DNA of 64,000 nucleotides, taken from RPQJ01 sp963700045 (GTDB lineage: Bacteria; Pseudomonadota; Gammaproteobacteria; Steroidobacterales; Steroidobacteraceae). The first letter of the stretch is position 1, and each line of letters opens with the position of its first letter. Positions 53,054 to 61,450 of this stretch are shown here, one piece after another. A program made the translations under genes and the position numbers. The notes beneath the pieces were generated by a model. That model saw only the letters and a program-made list of their open reading frames with translations. It made no database searches and was not told the DNA's origin. Location of the stretch: the NCBI GenBank assembly GCA_963700045.1, contig CAVOWK010000011.1:1-64000 (forward strand), in the 5' to 3' direction.

Positions 53054-53371
53054 TCAGGCGCAGTCGCAGGCCGGGCGTGCGACCCGGCGACGGCTCTTCA
53101 TGCCGTCGAGACAGGCGATGAAATCGGGCACGCAGGCGAGTTCCAGGCGATAGAAGATCTTCTGCCCCCGCTTGTCGCTGGAAACGACGCCCGCCTCGCG
53201 CAGCACGTCGAGGTGCTTCGAGGTGGTCGACCAGCCAAGGCCCACGGCCTCGACCAGATCACAGACGCAGTGCTCGCCGTTGGTGAGCTTTCTGACCAGC
53301 GTCAGTCGGGCGGGGTTACCCAAGGCCTTGAAAACGGCATCGGGTGTCGGGGCGGAGGTCTTGGATGGCAT
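53054..53371 (-). CDS. arsR: ArsR-family repressor (operon 2)
   Basis: A 105-residue winged-helix protein. The DNA-binding helix region contains HCVCDLVEAVGLGWSTTSKH, with the CVC pair of classic E. coli-type ArsR (ELCVCDL), and a terminal PACDCA adds further thiols. It heads the permease-arsE-arsF-arsG operon. The ATG at 53371 is selected; the longer upstream frame crosses the operator. Confidence 0.92.
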   Translation of the reverse strand: MPSKTSAPTPDAVFKALGNPARLTLVRKLTNGEHCVCDLVEAVGLGWSTTSKHLDVLREAGVVSSDKRGQKIFYRLELACVPDFIACLDGMKSRRRVARPACDCA

Positions 53372-53380
53372 GCGTGAAGT

Positions 53381-53400
53381 ATTTCGTAAAACGACGAAAT
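53381..53400 (-). promoter_or_regulatory. Palindromic operator of arsR operon 2
   Basis: A perfect 7-bp inverted repeat ATTTCGT-N6-ACGAAAT lies 10-29 bp upstream of the arsR start and between arsR and the divergent small gene at 53570. It has the form expected of an ArsR binding site, so both directions might be controlled. Confidence 0.65.
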
Positions 53401-53569
53401 GATCATCGGGAATTTCCGCAGTCACTGAGATCCAACCTGCAATGGCCACACCAACCAGCAGCTGTGCGGTCATGCAAGGCGCATGCGTAGCCACTGGCGA
53501 CAGGTGTTGCTACGCATAGGTGCCGGATGCTCTGCGAGTAAAATGGTGCCGAGCGACAGGCGATCAACC

Positions 53570-53770
53570 ATGAGTTACATCAAGGGTCCTGCAATCGATC
53601 CCGAGGCCTTCCGCGTCGAGGGCCATTGCTGTGGCATGCGACTGCCGGTGCTGAAGACCCTGACCGGTGAAGGCCTCAAGTGGGAATTCACGCCCGAGAC
53701 AAAGGCGGAACTGGTCGCAGCAGGGGTTTTGCCGGCTGAAGACGAACGCGATCCACTGAAGACCAGCTAA
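53570..53770 (+). CDS. Small conserved-looking protein, function unknown
   Basis: 66 residues, MSYIKGPAIDPEAFRVEGHC with CGMRLPVLKTLTGEGLKWEF following. A vicinal Cys pair (HCCGM) close to an ArsR operon could bind trivalent arsenic, though that is speculation. Charged and soluble, with no signal. Divergent from arsR2. Confidence 0.55.
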   Translation: MSYIKGPAIDPEAFRVEGHCCGMRLPVLKTLTGEGLKWEFTPETKAELVAAGVLPAEDERDPLKTS

Positions 53771-53914
53771 CTGCGTCCGGTCGAGAATCGGCGCCATACG
53801 AATTCCACTGCCGTGCAGGCGGGGCGGCAGCAGCGGGACCAGCCCGGCGACGTAACTGTCGGCCCGGTCCGCCAGCAGCAAGCGTCCGGTAGAACTCGTT
53901 GCGCCGGCGTCGCG

Positions 53915-54340
53915 TTACTCGGCGAGCATGTCGCCCGACCCGCCGAACTCCTTCGGGAAGTCCTTGAACTTCGGCAGGCCGTCTTTCACGGCCATGACTT
54001 TCTCGCCGTAGTGCACGTGCAGCGTGGGTTTGTAGCTGAGGCCGGCCACCGAACCCGCCGGCACGTCGACCATGCCCATGCCCGGGTGTCCGACAAGGAC
54101 CGCGGCGCCGCAGCTCCTGCAGAACTGCCGGTGGCTGTTCTCCGTCTTCTTGTAGAGGCCGAGGTTGTCGGCACCCTTCGTGATCTTCACGCTCGTCGCG
54201 GGCCAGAGTGCGGCCGCGTGGATGGGTGCGCTCAACCAGCCGCGGCACGAACTGCAGTGACAGAAAGCCTGCACGGCTGGGTCGCCCGTGATCTCGAGCT
54301 GGACCGCGCCGCACATGCAACCCGCCTGGTAAGTCGGCAT
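53915..54340 (-). CDS. GFA-family (glutathione-dependent formaldehyde-activating-like) protein
   Basis: A 141-residue zinc protein. The zinc/thiol motifs are CMCGAVQLEITG (CxC), FCHCSSCRGWLS (CxCxxC) and FCRSCGAAV (CxxC), exactly the GFA pattern. Family members bind glutathione adducts or serve in various thiol reactions; the specific role is unknown. The ATG at 54340 (MPTYQAGC) has good family fit, and the longer upstream frame is not used. Confidence 0.9.
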   Translation of the reverse strand: MPTYQAGCMCGAVQLEITGDPAVQAFCHCSSCRGWLSAPIHAAALWPATSVKITKGADNLGLYKKTENSHRQFCRSCGAAVLVGHPGMGMVDVPAGSVAGLSYKPTLHVHYGEKVMAVKDGLPKFKDFPKEFGGSGDMLAE

Positions 54341-54486
54341 TGGCTTCTCCCGTCCGGTGAATGCGACCGGTGGTCGCGACGAGGCAAGAATAGTCCGTCT
54401 CGAAGGTTTCGTGCACGTGGCGTTGCAACATGAGTCCGCCATGCATACAACTGCGACAGCCGCAGTGGCTATAGCGGAATGCAGGC

Positions 54487-55254
54487 TCAGTGAACCTCGA
54501 CCAGCAGGCTGCAGCACGTGACGCCCGATTCGGCCTTGGCCAGTTCCACCTGCGGTACGGTCACGACGGTCAGTCCTGCGGCCTCGAGTCGTGCGCGGGT
54601 GCGGGCGTGCTGCAGCGGATGGATCACGGCGCCGCCCAGCGCCAGGGCGTTCGCAGCGTGCGGCTCCGCAGGATCGACGGCAAGTGCCCGGTAACCGGTG
54701 AGGGCTTCCGCTTCGACCCAGGCCGGATTCAGCAGCATCAGGTCGTCGGCGATGCGTGTCACCGCTGACTTCAGATGCAGGCAGCCGGTGAAAGCCAACG
54801 GGATCACTTGGTAGCCATATGGCGCGAGTTGATCAGCCAGTTGCTGGATCGCGGCGCGAGACGTGCGCGTCGACAGGCCGATGTAGATCCTGCGCCCGGC
54901 GACCAGTACGTCACCGCCGTCCAGGGTTGCGGGTGCGCGAACGTGAACGAGGGGTCGATGTGCGGCGAGCACAGCTGCGACGGACGCTGTCTCCGGCTGC
55001 CTGGAGAGCGCGCCTGGCCGGGTGATGACAGCCACGTCGTCGAGCACGACGGCCGCGTCTTCGACGAAGACGCCGTCGGGCAGCTGCGGCGTCGATGGCA
55101 ACCGCCGCACACTTGCGCCGAGGCGTTCGAGCACCGACTCGTACGCCTCGTGCTCGGCCCGAGCGCCGGCGACGTCCAGTGGCTCACGCTCGAGGTGCGT
55201 GAGTTCGCAATCGGCAAGCGCCGGGCTCACCTCGCGGGTGTAGGCAATCAGCAT
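54487..55254 (-). CDS. Dimethylarginine dimethylaminohydrolase (amidinotransferase fold)
   Basis: A 255-residue member of the arginine-modifying superfamily. Substrate/active-site segments: GVFVEDAAVVLDD (E/D), ATLDGGDVLVAGRRIYIGLS, the catalytic His in FTGCLHLKSAVTRI, and the nucleophilic Cys near the end in SGVTCCSLLVEVH. It should hydrolyse N-omega-methylated arginines to citrulline and methylamines, a route to nitrogen. Start MLIAYTREVSPAL at 55254. No linked transporter in the window. Confidence 0.9.
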   Translation of the reverse strand: MLIAYTREVSPALADCELTHLEREPLDVAGARAEHEAYESVLERLGASVRRLPSTPQLPDGVFVEDAAVVLDDVAVITRPGALSRQPETASVAAVLAAHRPLVHVRAPATLDGGDVLVAGRRIYIGLSTRTSRAAIQQLADQLAPYGYQVIPLAFTGCLHLKSAVTRIADDLMLLNPAWVEAEALTGYRALAVDPAEPHAANALALGGAVIHPLQHARTRARLEAAGLTVVTVPQVELAKAESGVTCCSLLVEVH

Positions 55255-55341
55255 CGCTCTGGTCCAGCCCGGTAAACCGGTCGTAGCCCACATTATCAAG
55301 AAACGACGAGCCGCAGACTTTTGCGCGCAGCTGGCAGGCGT

Positions 55342-55926
55342 TCACCCTCCGGGGCCGCGCCAGAGCTCGAACCGCTCCGTGACCCCGTCGCGCGTTCGCA
55401 CTACGTACACGCCGGGCGTGTCCCGCAGGAACTGCAGTTGGTCGTGAGTGATCGGCGCCGTCAGCGGCAACGCCCCGCGTGAGGGGACTGGAATCGGCGG
55501 CTCATTGACGCCGATCGCGCGGAATCCGTCCGGCATCGGCTGCAGCGGCAACGTGCGGTCGTCGGCGACGATCTCGTAGCGGCTGTCGCCTTCCTGGATG
55601 GCACGCTTGTCCAGCGTCGACCAGGCGTAGCCCACGAGATGCGTGGCATGTCGGCCGGACGTGTTGACGTCCACGGCCGTCACCGTGACGTAGTCGCGTG
55701 CGTTGATGCCCAGTTCGGGGCGGTCGCAGGCGAAGACCATGGACTCGCCGGCCACCGTGATAGTCGCGGCAGTGCGTTCGTCGAGGTATTCGCGCGGACC
55801 GGCCTGTTGCTCGCTCGCGCAGCCTGCCATGAGGATCGCAGCGAGCAAGGCTCCCGTTGCCAGTGCGATCGAGACGGACCTGCAGGTTCGTGTCCCATCG
55901 GCTCCGCGATGGCCACTAGAAATCAT
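55342..55926 (-). CDS. Lipoprotein of the multiheme operon, unknown function
   Basis: A 194-residue lipoprotein. The signal IALATGALLAAILMAGC ends in the lipobox MAGC. The mature part is a beta-rich domain without known motifs; ACDRPELGINARDYVTVTAV and VYVVRTRDGVTERFELWRGP are seen. ATG 55926 overlaps the barrel gene by 11 bp, so it is the last gene of that operon and may help the barrel assemble or anchor on the outer membrane. TTG 55938 is the alternative start. Confidence 0.72.
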   Translation of the reverse strand: MISSGHRGADGTRTCRSVSIALATGALLAAILMAGCASEQQAGPREYLDERTAATITVAGESMVFACDRPELGINARDYVTVTAVDVNTSGRHATHLVGYAWSTLDKRAIQEGDSRYEIVADDRTLPLQPMPDGFRAIGVNEPPIPVPSRGALPLTAPITHDQLQFLRDTPGVYVVRTRDGVTERFELWRGPGG

Positions 55927-58294
55927 ACCGATAGCCAAGGCTGAAATAGTAGCGGGACGTGTCTTCTGCGATCGTGCCCATGTCGCGCGACCCGATTTCG
56001 GCCCCGCCTTCCACTTCGAACGTCAGGTGTTTGCCGCGCATTTCCGCCCGCAGCGCGGGCGAATATACCAGCGATGTCGAACGGTCGCTTTCGAGCTGGC
56101 GTTGATCCAGACGCAGCCGGGGGCCGACGCGCCAGCGCTCGCCGACCGGCAACTGGGTGCCGACGCCGAGCGAAAGCATCTGCGCGCTCTCGCCCGTCTG
56201 GTACTGCAGTCCCAGTGACGTGACGTCGCCGCGGCCAAACAAGCCGTAGCCCAGGACCTGCGTCGAGACCGCGGTGTCCGTACCCGACGACGGCGTCGCG
56301 GCGACGCCACCCGACTCGGGCGTCGAGCCGAGCGTCATGGCCGACGCATCGAGTGACCACTGCCAGCGTTCGCCGAAGGGTCGCGAGACGCCCACCGAAT
56401 ACATCTTCGACTCGGAGGTGCGGTCGAGCGCGAACTGCTCGATCTGCTGTGGCGTGTACAGGCCGAACAGTTCGTCGAACCTGCGCACAGGCTGGCCAAT
56501 CATGGCATTGCGCGTCGTCAGGCCCGGGCTCTTGCGATGATCGAGGTTCAGGTTGAGTGTCCAGCGCGCGGGCAGCGCGAAGGTGCCCAACAGCAGCATG
56601 GTGTTGAGCGTGCTGTAGTGGACGTCGAAATCCGCAAGCCCGACCATCGTGATGCCGGGCCGGAAGTACCGTATCTCGGTGCCGACTGCCTGCCGGTCCG
56701 TCACGCCGGAATACTGCTGGTCGACGGCGTAGAACGAGAGATCCCAGGCGTTCGCGAGCGTGCCGACGTCGGCGGAGACGCCGACGAACTTGCGCTCGCT
56801 GTCCGGCCCTTCGCGTGTCGAGTCAACAGGGAAGCCGAAAAAGCCATTGAGGCGCAGCTTGGGCCACAGCTGGTATCCCGCCTGCATCCCATCGAACGTT
56901 CCCATGAGCCCGCCCGAGCCTCCCGCCTGCCGGCCGAGCCGGGCGTACCAGCCGGCTACGCGGTCGGCAAACTCGGCAAACAACAACGACACGCGGGACT
57001 GGCTGCCCGGCCCGTCGGAGAGCATGTCGTAGCCATAGCCCGCGCTCGCGCGGGTCGTGAAGTCGAAGCGCTCGCCGTGGCGGCGCGCGACGAGACTCAC
57101 GTCCGTCAGCAAGGCGTTCTGAGTCGTCAAGTCGCTGCTGGCGAGACCGCTTTCGATGTGGCTCTGGTCCTGGCGGTAGATCTGCGAAAAGCCGCCGTAG
57201 ACCCGCCACGGGGATTCGTCCTGCTCGCTGCCTGCCGATCCACTGCGGCCGGGGCGGCTGGCCCAGGCCAGGGCCTGCAGCCGCTTGCGAACGCGCGTGG
57301 GGCCGTCTCCGGTCGGATAGCGCTGCAGGTAATCCTCGTACTCGGCCTTCGCGTGAGCAACCTGGCCGCTGCGTTCGCGCGCCAGCGCGAGCATTTCCTG
57401 GGCGTCTGCCCGTTGCGCAAACTCGGGTTGCTGCGTGACCTGCGTCAGCAGCGGGATCGCCGTGGCATAGTCCTTGTGGCGGAATGCGTCCTTGGCCTGG
57501 GCCAGGGTCCGCTTGATTTCATCCGGCGTCATCGAGGCGTTGACCTGCGGCGCCGTCGACCGCACGGTCGCCACGCCCGACGGCGTGCCGACTTCGTTCA
57601 GCGTGTCGTCATCGGAGATTGCCACCCACGCCTTCGGGAACTCGCCGCGCGAGTTGGCGAGTGCCTGCTTGGCGGCCGCCTCGTTGACGAAAGGTCCGGC
57701 GCGCAGGCGATACCACCGTTGTTCGTCGACCACGGTCTCGGATACGTAAGTTCGTGCGCCCACGGTTTTCGCGGCCGCGGCCAGAGCCTCGGGCGGGAAG
57801 GGGGTGGTCGACGAGGCCAGGTTCACCGCGTAGGTAGAAACGCCCTGGGGCAGTTCCTTCACCGTCACCTGCGGCGATTCTGCGCGCAGCAACCTGATCC
57901 GCAACAGCCGCCCGTCCATCGATGGCGTCAGTACGAACGTCTCGGATCTCGCCCAGCCGATCATTACCTGGACATCCGAGCCGAACGGCCGCACCAGGTC
58001 GATCGAGCGCACATGACCCGCGGCGCCGGCCAGCAGCGGTCGCGGTTCCGAGGCGGTTGCACGGCCGCAGTCCGGACCCGCCGAGAATCGGACCTGCACG
58101 GCTTCGCCATCGGTCGCCGGTGTGTGCGACAGGTAACGCAGCGAGCAACTGAACAGCAGCGTCACGGACACATAGCCGCGTTGCTCGCTCGCGACGACGT
58201 CCTCGATGATCCGGCCCTGTGCCCAGAGCGGTGTCGCCGCCAGGTTGCACAGGACGGCGCTCGCGGCCAGCAGGTTTCGAAGTCTGGAATGCAT
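55916..58294 (-). CDS. SPOR-TPR outer-membrane beta-barrel protein of the multiheme operon
   Basis: 792 residues. A signal peptide ends near WAQG (residue 26). Residues 28-145 form an AMIN-like beta domain with two Cys (50 and 76). Residues 150-226 are a SPOR-type repeat (TYAVNLASSTTPFPPEALAA ... WYRLRAGPFVNEAAAKQALA), residues 258-340 a TPR-like helical part (QAKDAFRHKDYATAIPLLTQ), and from about 361 a large barrel (SPWRVYGGFSQIYRQDQSHI onward) ending RYYFSLGYRYDF, with terminal Phe. It starts TGATG-coupled to the 42-heme cytochrome. A barrel with a periplasmic arm beside giant cytochromes suggests a pore or scaffold for an electron conduit, or export of the cytochrome. The barrel itself has no heme motif. 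Confidence 0.85.
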   Translation of the reverse strand: MHSRLRNLLAASAVLCNLAATPLWAQGRIIEDVVASEQRGYVSVTLLFSCSLRYLSHTPATDGEAVQVRFSAGPDCGRATASEPRPLLAGAAGHVRSIDLVRPFGSDVQVMIGWARSETFVLTPSMDGRLLRIRLLRAESPQVTVKELPQGVSTYAVNLASSTTPFPPEALAAAAKTVGARTYVSETVVDEQRWYRLRAGPFVNEAAAKQALANSRGEFPKAWVAISDDDTLNEVGTPSGVATVRSTAPQVNASMTPDEIKRTLAQAKDAFRHKDYATAIPLLTQVTQQPEFAQRADAQEMLALARERSGQVAHAKAEYEDYLQRYPTGDGPTRVRKRLQALAWASRPGRSGSAGSEQDESPWRVYGGFSQIYRQDQSHIESGLASSDLTTQNALLTDVSLVARRHGERFDFTTRASAGYGYDMLSDGPGSQSRVSLLFAEFADRVAGWYARLGRQAGGSGGLMGTFDGMQAGYQLWPKLRLNGFFGFPVDSTREGPDSERKFVGVSADVGTLANAWDLSFYAVDQQYSGVTDRQAVGTEIRYFRPGITMVGLADFDVHYSTLNTMLLLGTFALPARWTLNLNLDHRKSPGLTTRNAMIGQPVRRFDELFGLYTPQQIEQFALDRTSESKMYSVGVSRPFGERWQWSLDASAMTLGSTPESGGVAATPSSGTDTAVSTQVLGYGLFGRGDVTSLGLQYQTGESAQMLSLGVGTQLPVGERWRVGPRLRLDQRQLESDRSTSLVYSPALRAEMRGKHLTFEVEGGAEIGSRDMGTIAEDTSRYYFSLGYRYDF

Positions 58295-61200
58295 CAGTCG
58301 AACTTCGTGTCCGTGATGCGATGTTCCGGACCGGCCCGGTTCTTCAGGATCTTCGTGAGCGTGGAGTCCGTGTACACATGGCACGCTCCGGAGCAGTTGC
58401 GCAATTCACTGACGGTGTACTTCGCGTTGCCGTACTTGGTGTGCGGATCCGGCTTGAACTTGCTGGAGTGGCAGCCGGCGCAGTCGGGCTTGTAGGCAGG
58501 CGTGCGCCAGGTGGCTGCATCCGTGCTGGTGGTGTGGCAGCTCTTGCAGGTGAGCGCGACACGATGATCGCCGGGGTAACCACCACCCACGCGGTGCTTG
58601 AACGTGTTCGGGGTCCAGGCCGTCGTGGTGTGGCACTGGTTGCAGTCGAAGCTGTTGACCGGGAAGGTCATGTGACCGGTCGAAGGGCCCGTCGCGCTGG
58701 TGCCGTTGTGGCAACCCTTGCAGTTCGTGATGTTGGTGTGATCCACCTTTGCTGGTGTCCACGCGAGGGTGGAATGACAGCTGCTGCACTCGGCAGTCGT
58801 CGGCAGGTGCGTCGTGGGCTTGCCTGCCGCTTTCACGCCGTCGTGGCAGCTGGAACACGTGCCGGTGACATGTGCGTGGTCGACCCGGATCGTCGGCTTC
58901 CACGCCGCCGACTTGTGGCAACTGTCGCAGGCGTTGTCGCTCGCGATGTGGCCCGTGTTCTTGCCCAGGGCCAGCGTGCCGTTGTGGCACGAGAAGCAGG
59001 TGCCGATCACCTGTGTGTGATCCACCTTCGCCGCCGGCTTCCAGCCTGTGGGCGTATGGCAGGACTCGCAGGTGTTGCTCGTCGACAGGTGACCGGTGTT
59101 CTTGCCCGTCGCGTTGGCGCCGTTGTGGCAACTGAAGCAGTTGCCGGTGACGCCATCGTGGCTGAACCCGGTGGCCGGCTTCCACGCCACCGTGCTGTGG
59201 CACATGCTGCACTCGGACGTCGTGGCAACGTGCGTCGCCGGTTTGCCGGTGGCCTTGACGTTGTTGTGGCAGCTCGAGCACGAACCCTGCACCTGTGCGT
59301 GATCGACACGAGTCGCGGGTTTCCAGGTTGTCACGGAGTGACAGGCTTCGCAGGTCGATGACGTGAACAGGTGCGCGGCGTTCTTGCCGGGCGCCTTGAC
59401 TCCGTCATGGCAGCTGGCACAGCCATTGGTGATGCCGGTGTGCGTGAACGTTGCCGGCGTCCATGACACCGTCGCGTGGCAGACACTGCACGCGCCGCTG
59501 GTCGGAATGTGGTTCACGCCCTTGCCGGTCGCCTTGGTGCCGTCGTGGCAACTGGCACAGGTGCCCGACAGCTGGGTGTGATCGACGCGGGTTGCCGGCT
59601 TCCAGGCCGCCACGGCGTGGCACGATTCGCACGTGCTGCTGCTGGCGATGTGTGCCGTCGACTTGCCCTGCGCCTTGACGCCGTCGTGGCAGCTTGCGCA
59701 ATTGTTCGTGATGCCGGTGTGGTCGAAGCGCGCCGGCTTCCAGGCGAGCGGCGAATGGCAGTTGTCGCAGGAGTTGTCGCTCGGAATGTGGGCGGGCGGC
59801 TTGCCGGTGGCCTTGGTGCCATCGTGGCAGGAGTAGCACGCACCGGTGACCTGCGCGTGATCCACGCGGGTCACAGGCTTCCACGCGAGCGTGGAGTGGC
59901 AGGCGGCGCAGGCAGTGGTGGACGCGACGTGACCCGCGTTCTTGCCGGTGGCCGTCATGCCGTTGTGGCACGAGGCACAGCTGCCGCTCACCTGGGTGTG
60001 GTCGACCTGCGTGACCGGACGCCACGAGAACGTCGCGTGGCAGGTGTCGCAGGACGTGCTCGAGAGGATGTGCGTCGTGCTCTTGCCAGTGGCCCGAGTG
60101 CCGTCATGGCAGGCGGCGCAGGCTTCGGTCAGCCCATTGTGGGAGAAGTTGGCGGGTTGCCATTGGGTCGTCGTGTGGCAACTGTCGCAGGCGTTGTCGG
60201 ACACGATGTGCGTGGCGTTCTTGCCGGTCGCAACGGTGCCGTCGTGACAGGAAACGCAGTTGCCGAGTACCTGGGCATGGTCGACACGCGACGCGGGTTG
60301 CCAGGCCGCGATGACGTGGCACGACTCGCACGTCGTCGATGTCCTGATGTGGGTCGGATTCTTGCCAGCGGCGCGGGTGCCGTCGTGACACGAAGCACAG
60401 TTGGTGGCGATCCCCGTGTGGTCGAACTTGGCGGGAGTCCAGGCGCTGGTCGAATGGCAGCTGTCGCATTCCGCCGAAGTCGGAATGTGATTGGTCGATT
60501 GTCCCTTGGCCGCGAGTCCGTCGTGGCAGGCCGAGCAACTGCCCAGCACGTTGGCGTGGTCCACCCGTGTGGTTGGCTGCCAGGCGCTCGTCGAATGACA
60601 AGCCGAGCACGTCGTCGTTGCCTTGATGTGACGCGGGCCGGTGCCGGTAGCGCGCGCTCCGTCGTGGCAGCTGAAGCAGCCATCGACGATGCCGTCGTGG
60701 CTGAAGCTGGCCGGTTTCCACGCCACTGTGACGTGGCAGGTATCGCAGGCGGCCGTCGTCGATACGTGCAGTGCATGCTTGCCCGTTGCCGACTGGCCGT
60801 CATGACACGACGCGCAGGTCCCGCTGACCTGCGTGTGGTCCATGCGCGTGATCGGCGCCCAGTCCCCGGTCGAATGGCACGATTCGCAGGTGTTGGTCGT
60901 CTGGAGGTGCGTCACGGACTTGCCCGTGGCCGTGAGGCCGTCGTGGCAGGAGACGCAGTTGTCGGCGATGCCGGAGTGGTTGTACTTCGCGGGACTCCAG
61001 GCGGTACTGCTGTGGCAACTCGAACAGTCCCGGCTGGTCGCGACGTGACTCGCCGGCTTGCCCGGTGCCTGCACGCCGTCATGGCAGCTCGCGCAGTCGC
61101 CGCGGGCTTCCAGGTGATCGAATCGACTTGCGGGCATCCAGGCCGAAGTGGTGTGGCACGCGCCGCAGTTGTCCGTGGAAGCCACGTGAGTCGACGGTCT

Positions 61201-61437
61201 GGGCGTTGCGTCGATGCGTGAACCCTGCGCATGGCACGCGGCGCACACCCTCGGCGTGCCGGCGAACACAGCGTCCACGTGGCAGCTTTCGCAGGCCTGC
61301 AGGCGGTGCGCGCCAGTGAGCTCGAAGCCCGTCGTCAGGTGGTCGAAGTTGCGGCCGGTCACCTGGGCTGACGCGGCACCCCCGGCCAGGACCAGCAGCA
61401 GGGGCAGCAATGCACGGCAGATCCAATGCAGGTTCAT
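58294..61437 (-). CDS. 42-heme c-type cytochrome, 18 tandem two-heme units
   Basis: A 1047-residue exported protein (signal MNLHWICRALLPLLLVLAGG, cut after ASA). I count 41 CxxCH motifs plus one CxxxCH (CSGACH near the C-terminus). Residues 31-105 form one three-heme module like those of the neighbouring 21-heme protein, residues 106-945 are 18 tandem units of 46-47 residues with two CxxCH each, and residues 946-1047 hold three more sites. Each unit shows exactly two extra His (a leading DH and a His before the second heme), enough for bis-His coordination of both hemes. It would be a long electron wire in the periplasm or outside the cell. AGGAG lies upstream of the ATG, 13 bp after the 21-heme gene. 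I cannot match it to a named family beyond cytochrome-c3-like. Confidence 0.9.
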   Translation of the reverse strand: MNLHWICRALLPLLLVLAGGAASAQVTGRNFDHLTTGFELTGAHRLQACESCHVDAVFAGTPRVCAACHAQGSRIDATPRPSTHVASTDNCGACHTTSAWMPASRFDHLEARGDCASCHDGVQAPGKPASHVATSRDCSSCHSSTAWSPAKYNHSGIADNCVSCHDGLTATGKSVTHLQTTNTCESCHSTGDWAPITRMDHTQVSGTCASCHDGQSATGKHALHVSTTAACDTCHVTVAWKPASFSHDGIVDGCFSCHDGARATGTGPRHIKATTTCSACHSTSAWQPTTRVDHANVLGSCSACHDGLAAKGQSTNHIPTSAECDSCHSTSAWTPAKFDHTGIATNCASCHDGTRAAGKNPTHIRTSTTCESCHVIAAWQPASRVDHAQVLGNCVSCHDGTVATGKNATHIVSDNACDSCHTTTQWQPANFSHNGLTEACAACHDGTRATGKSTTHILSSTSCDTCHATFSWRPVTQVDHTQVSGSCASCHNGMTATGKNAGHVASTTACAACHSTLAWKPVTRVDHAQVTGACYSCHDGTKATGKPPAHIPSDNSCDNCHSPLAWKPARFDHTGITNNCASCHDGVKAQGKSTAHIASSSTCESCHAVAAWKPATRVDHTQLSGTCASCHDGTKATGKGVNHIPTSGACSVCHATVSWTPATFTHTGITNGCASCHDGVKAPGKNAAHLFTSSTCEACHSVTTWKPATRVDHAQVQGSCSSCHNNVKATGKPATHVATTSECSMCHSTVAWKPATGFSHDGVTGNCFSCHNGANATGKNTGHLSTSNTCESCHTPTGWKPAAKVDHTQVIGTCFSCHNGTLALGKNTGHIASDNACDSCHKSAAWKPTIRVDHAHVTGTCSSCHDGVKAAGKPTTHLPTTAECSSCHSTLAWTPAKVDHTNITNCKGCHNGTSATGPSTGHMTFPVNSFDCNQCHTTTAWTPNTFKHRVGGGYPGDHRVALTCKSCHTTSTDAATWRTPAYKPDCAGCHSSKFKPDPHTKYGNAKYTVSELRNCSGACHVYTDSTLTKILKNRAGPEHRITDTKFD
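58603..61122 (-). repeat. Array of 18 coding units of 138-141 bp
   Basis: Each unit reads about V/F-D-H...C-x-S-C-H-D/N-G...A-T-G-K...H-I/V...C-x-x-C-H...A-W-x-P-A. Forms starting VDH and forms starting FDH/FSH/FTH tend to alternate, hinting at an older 93-residue super-repeat. Unit 18 is slightly altered. The DNA copies are diverged at synonymous sites, so the array is old and not a recent expansion. Confidence 0.92.
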
Positions 61438-61450
61438 GGTTGCCTCTCTC

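Noticed and set aside
51579..53153. 524-codon His/Arg-rich frame opposite the arsenical permease
   Set aside because: Composition shadow; the minus-strand permease has clear membrane helices and motifs.
56537..58495. 652-codon open frame on the plus strand opposite the SPOR-TPR barrel gene
   Set aside because: Low-complexity Arg/Ala/Val product without motifs; the minus strand shows signal peptide, domains and barrel end.
58603..61122. Regular about 140-bp repeats considered as a CRISPR or satellite array
   Set aside because: Units are long, diverged at synonymous sites, in frame and encode heme motifs; no short identical repeats with unique spacers.
59476..61221. Long open frame (581 codons) on the plus strand opposite the 42-heme cytochrome
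   Set aside because: The antisense of a repeated high-GC gene stays open by composition; the sense strand has 42 ordered heme motifs, and the antisense product has no family features.
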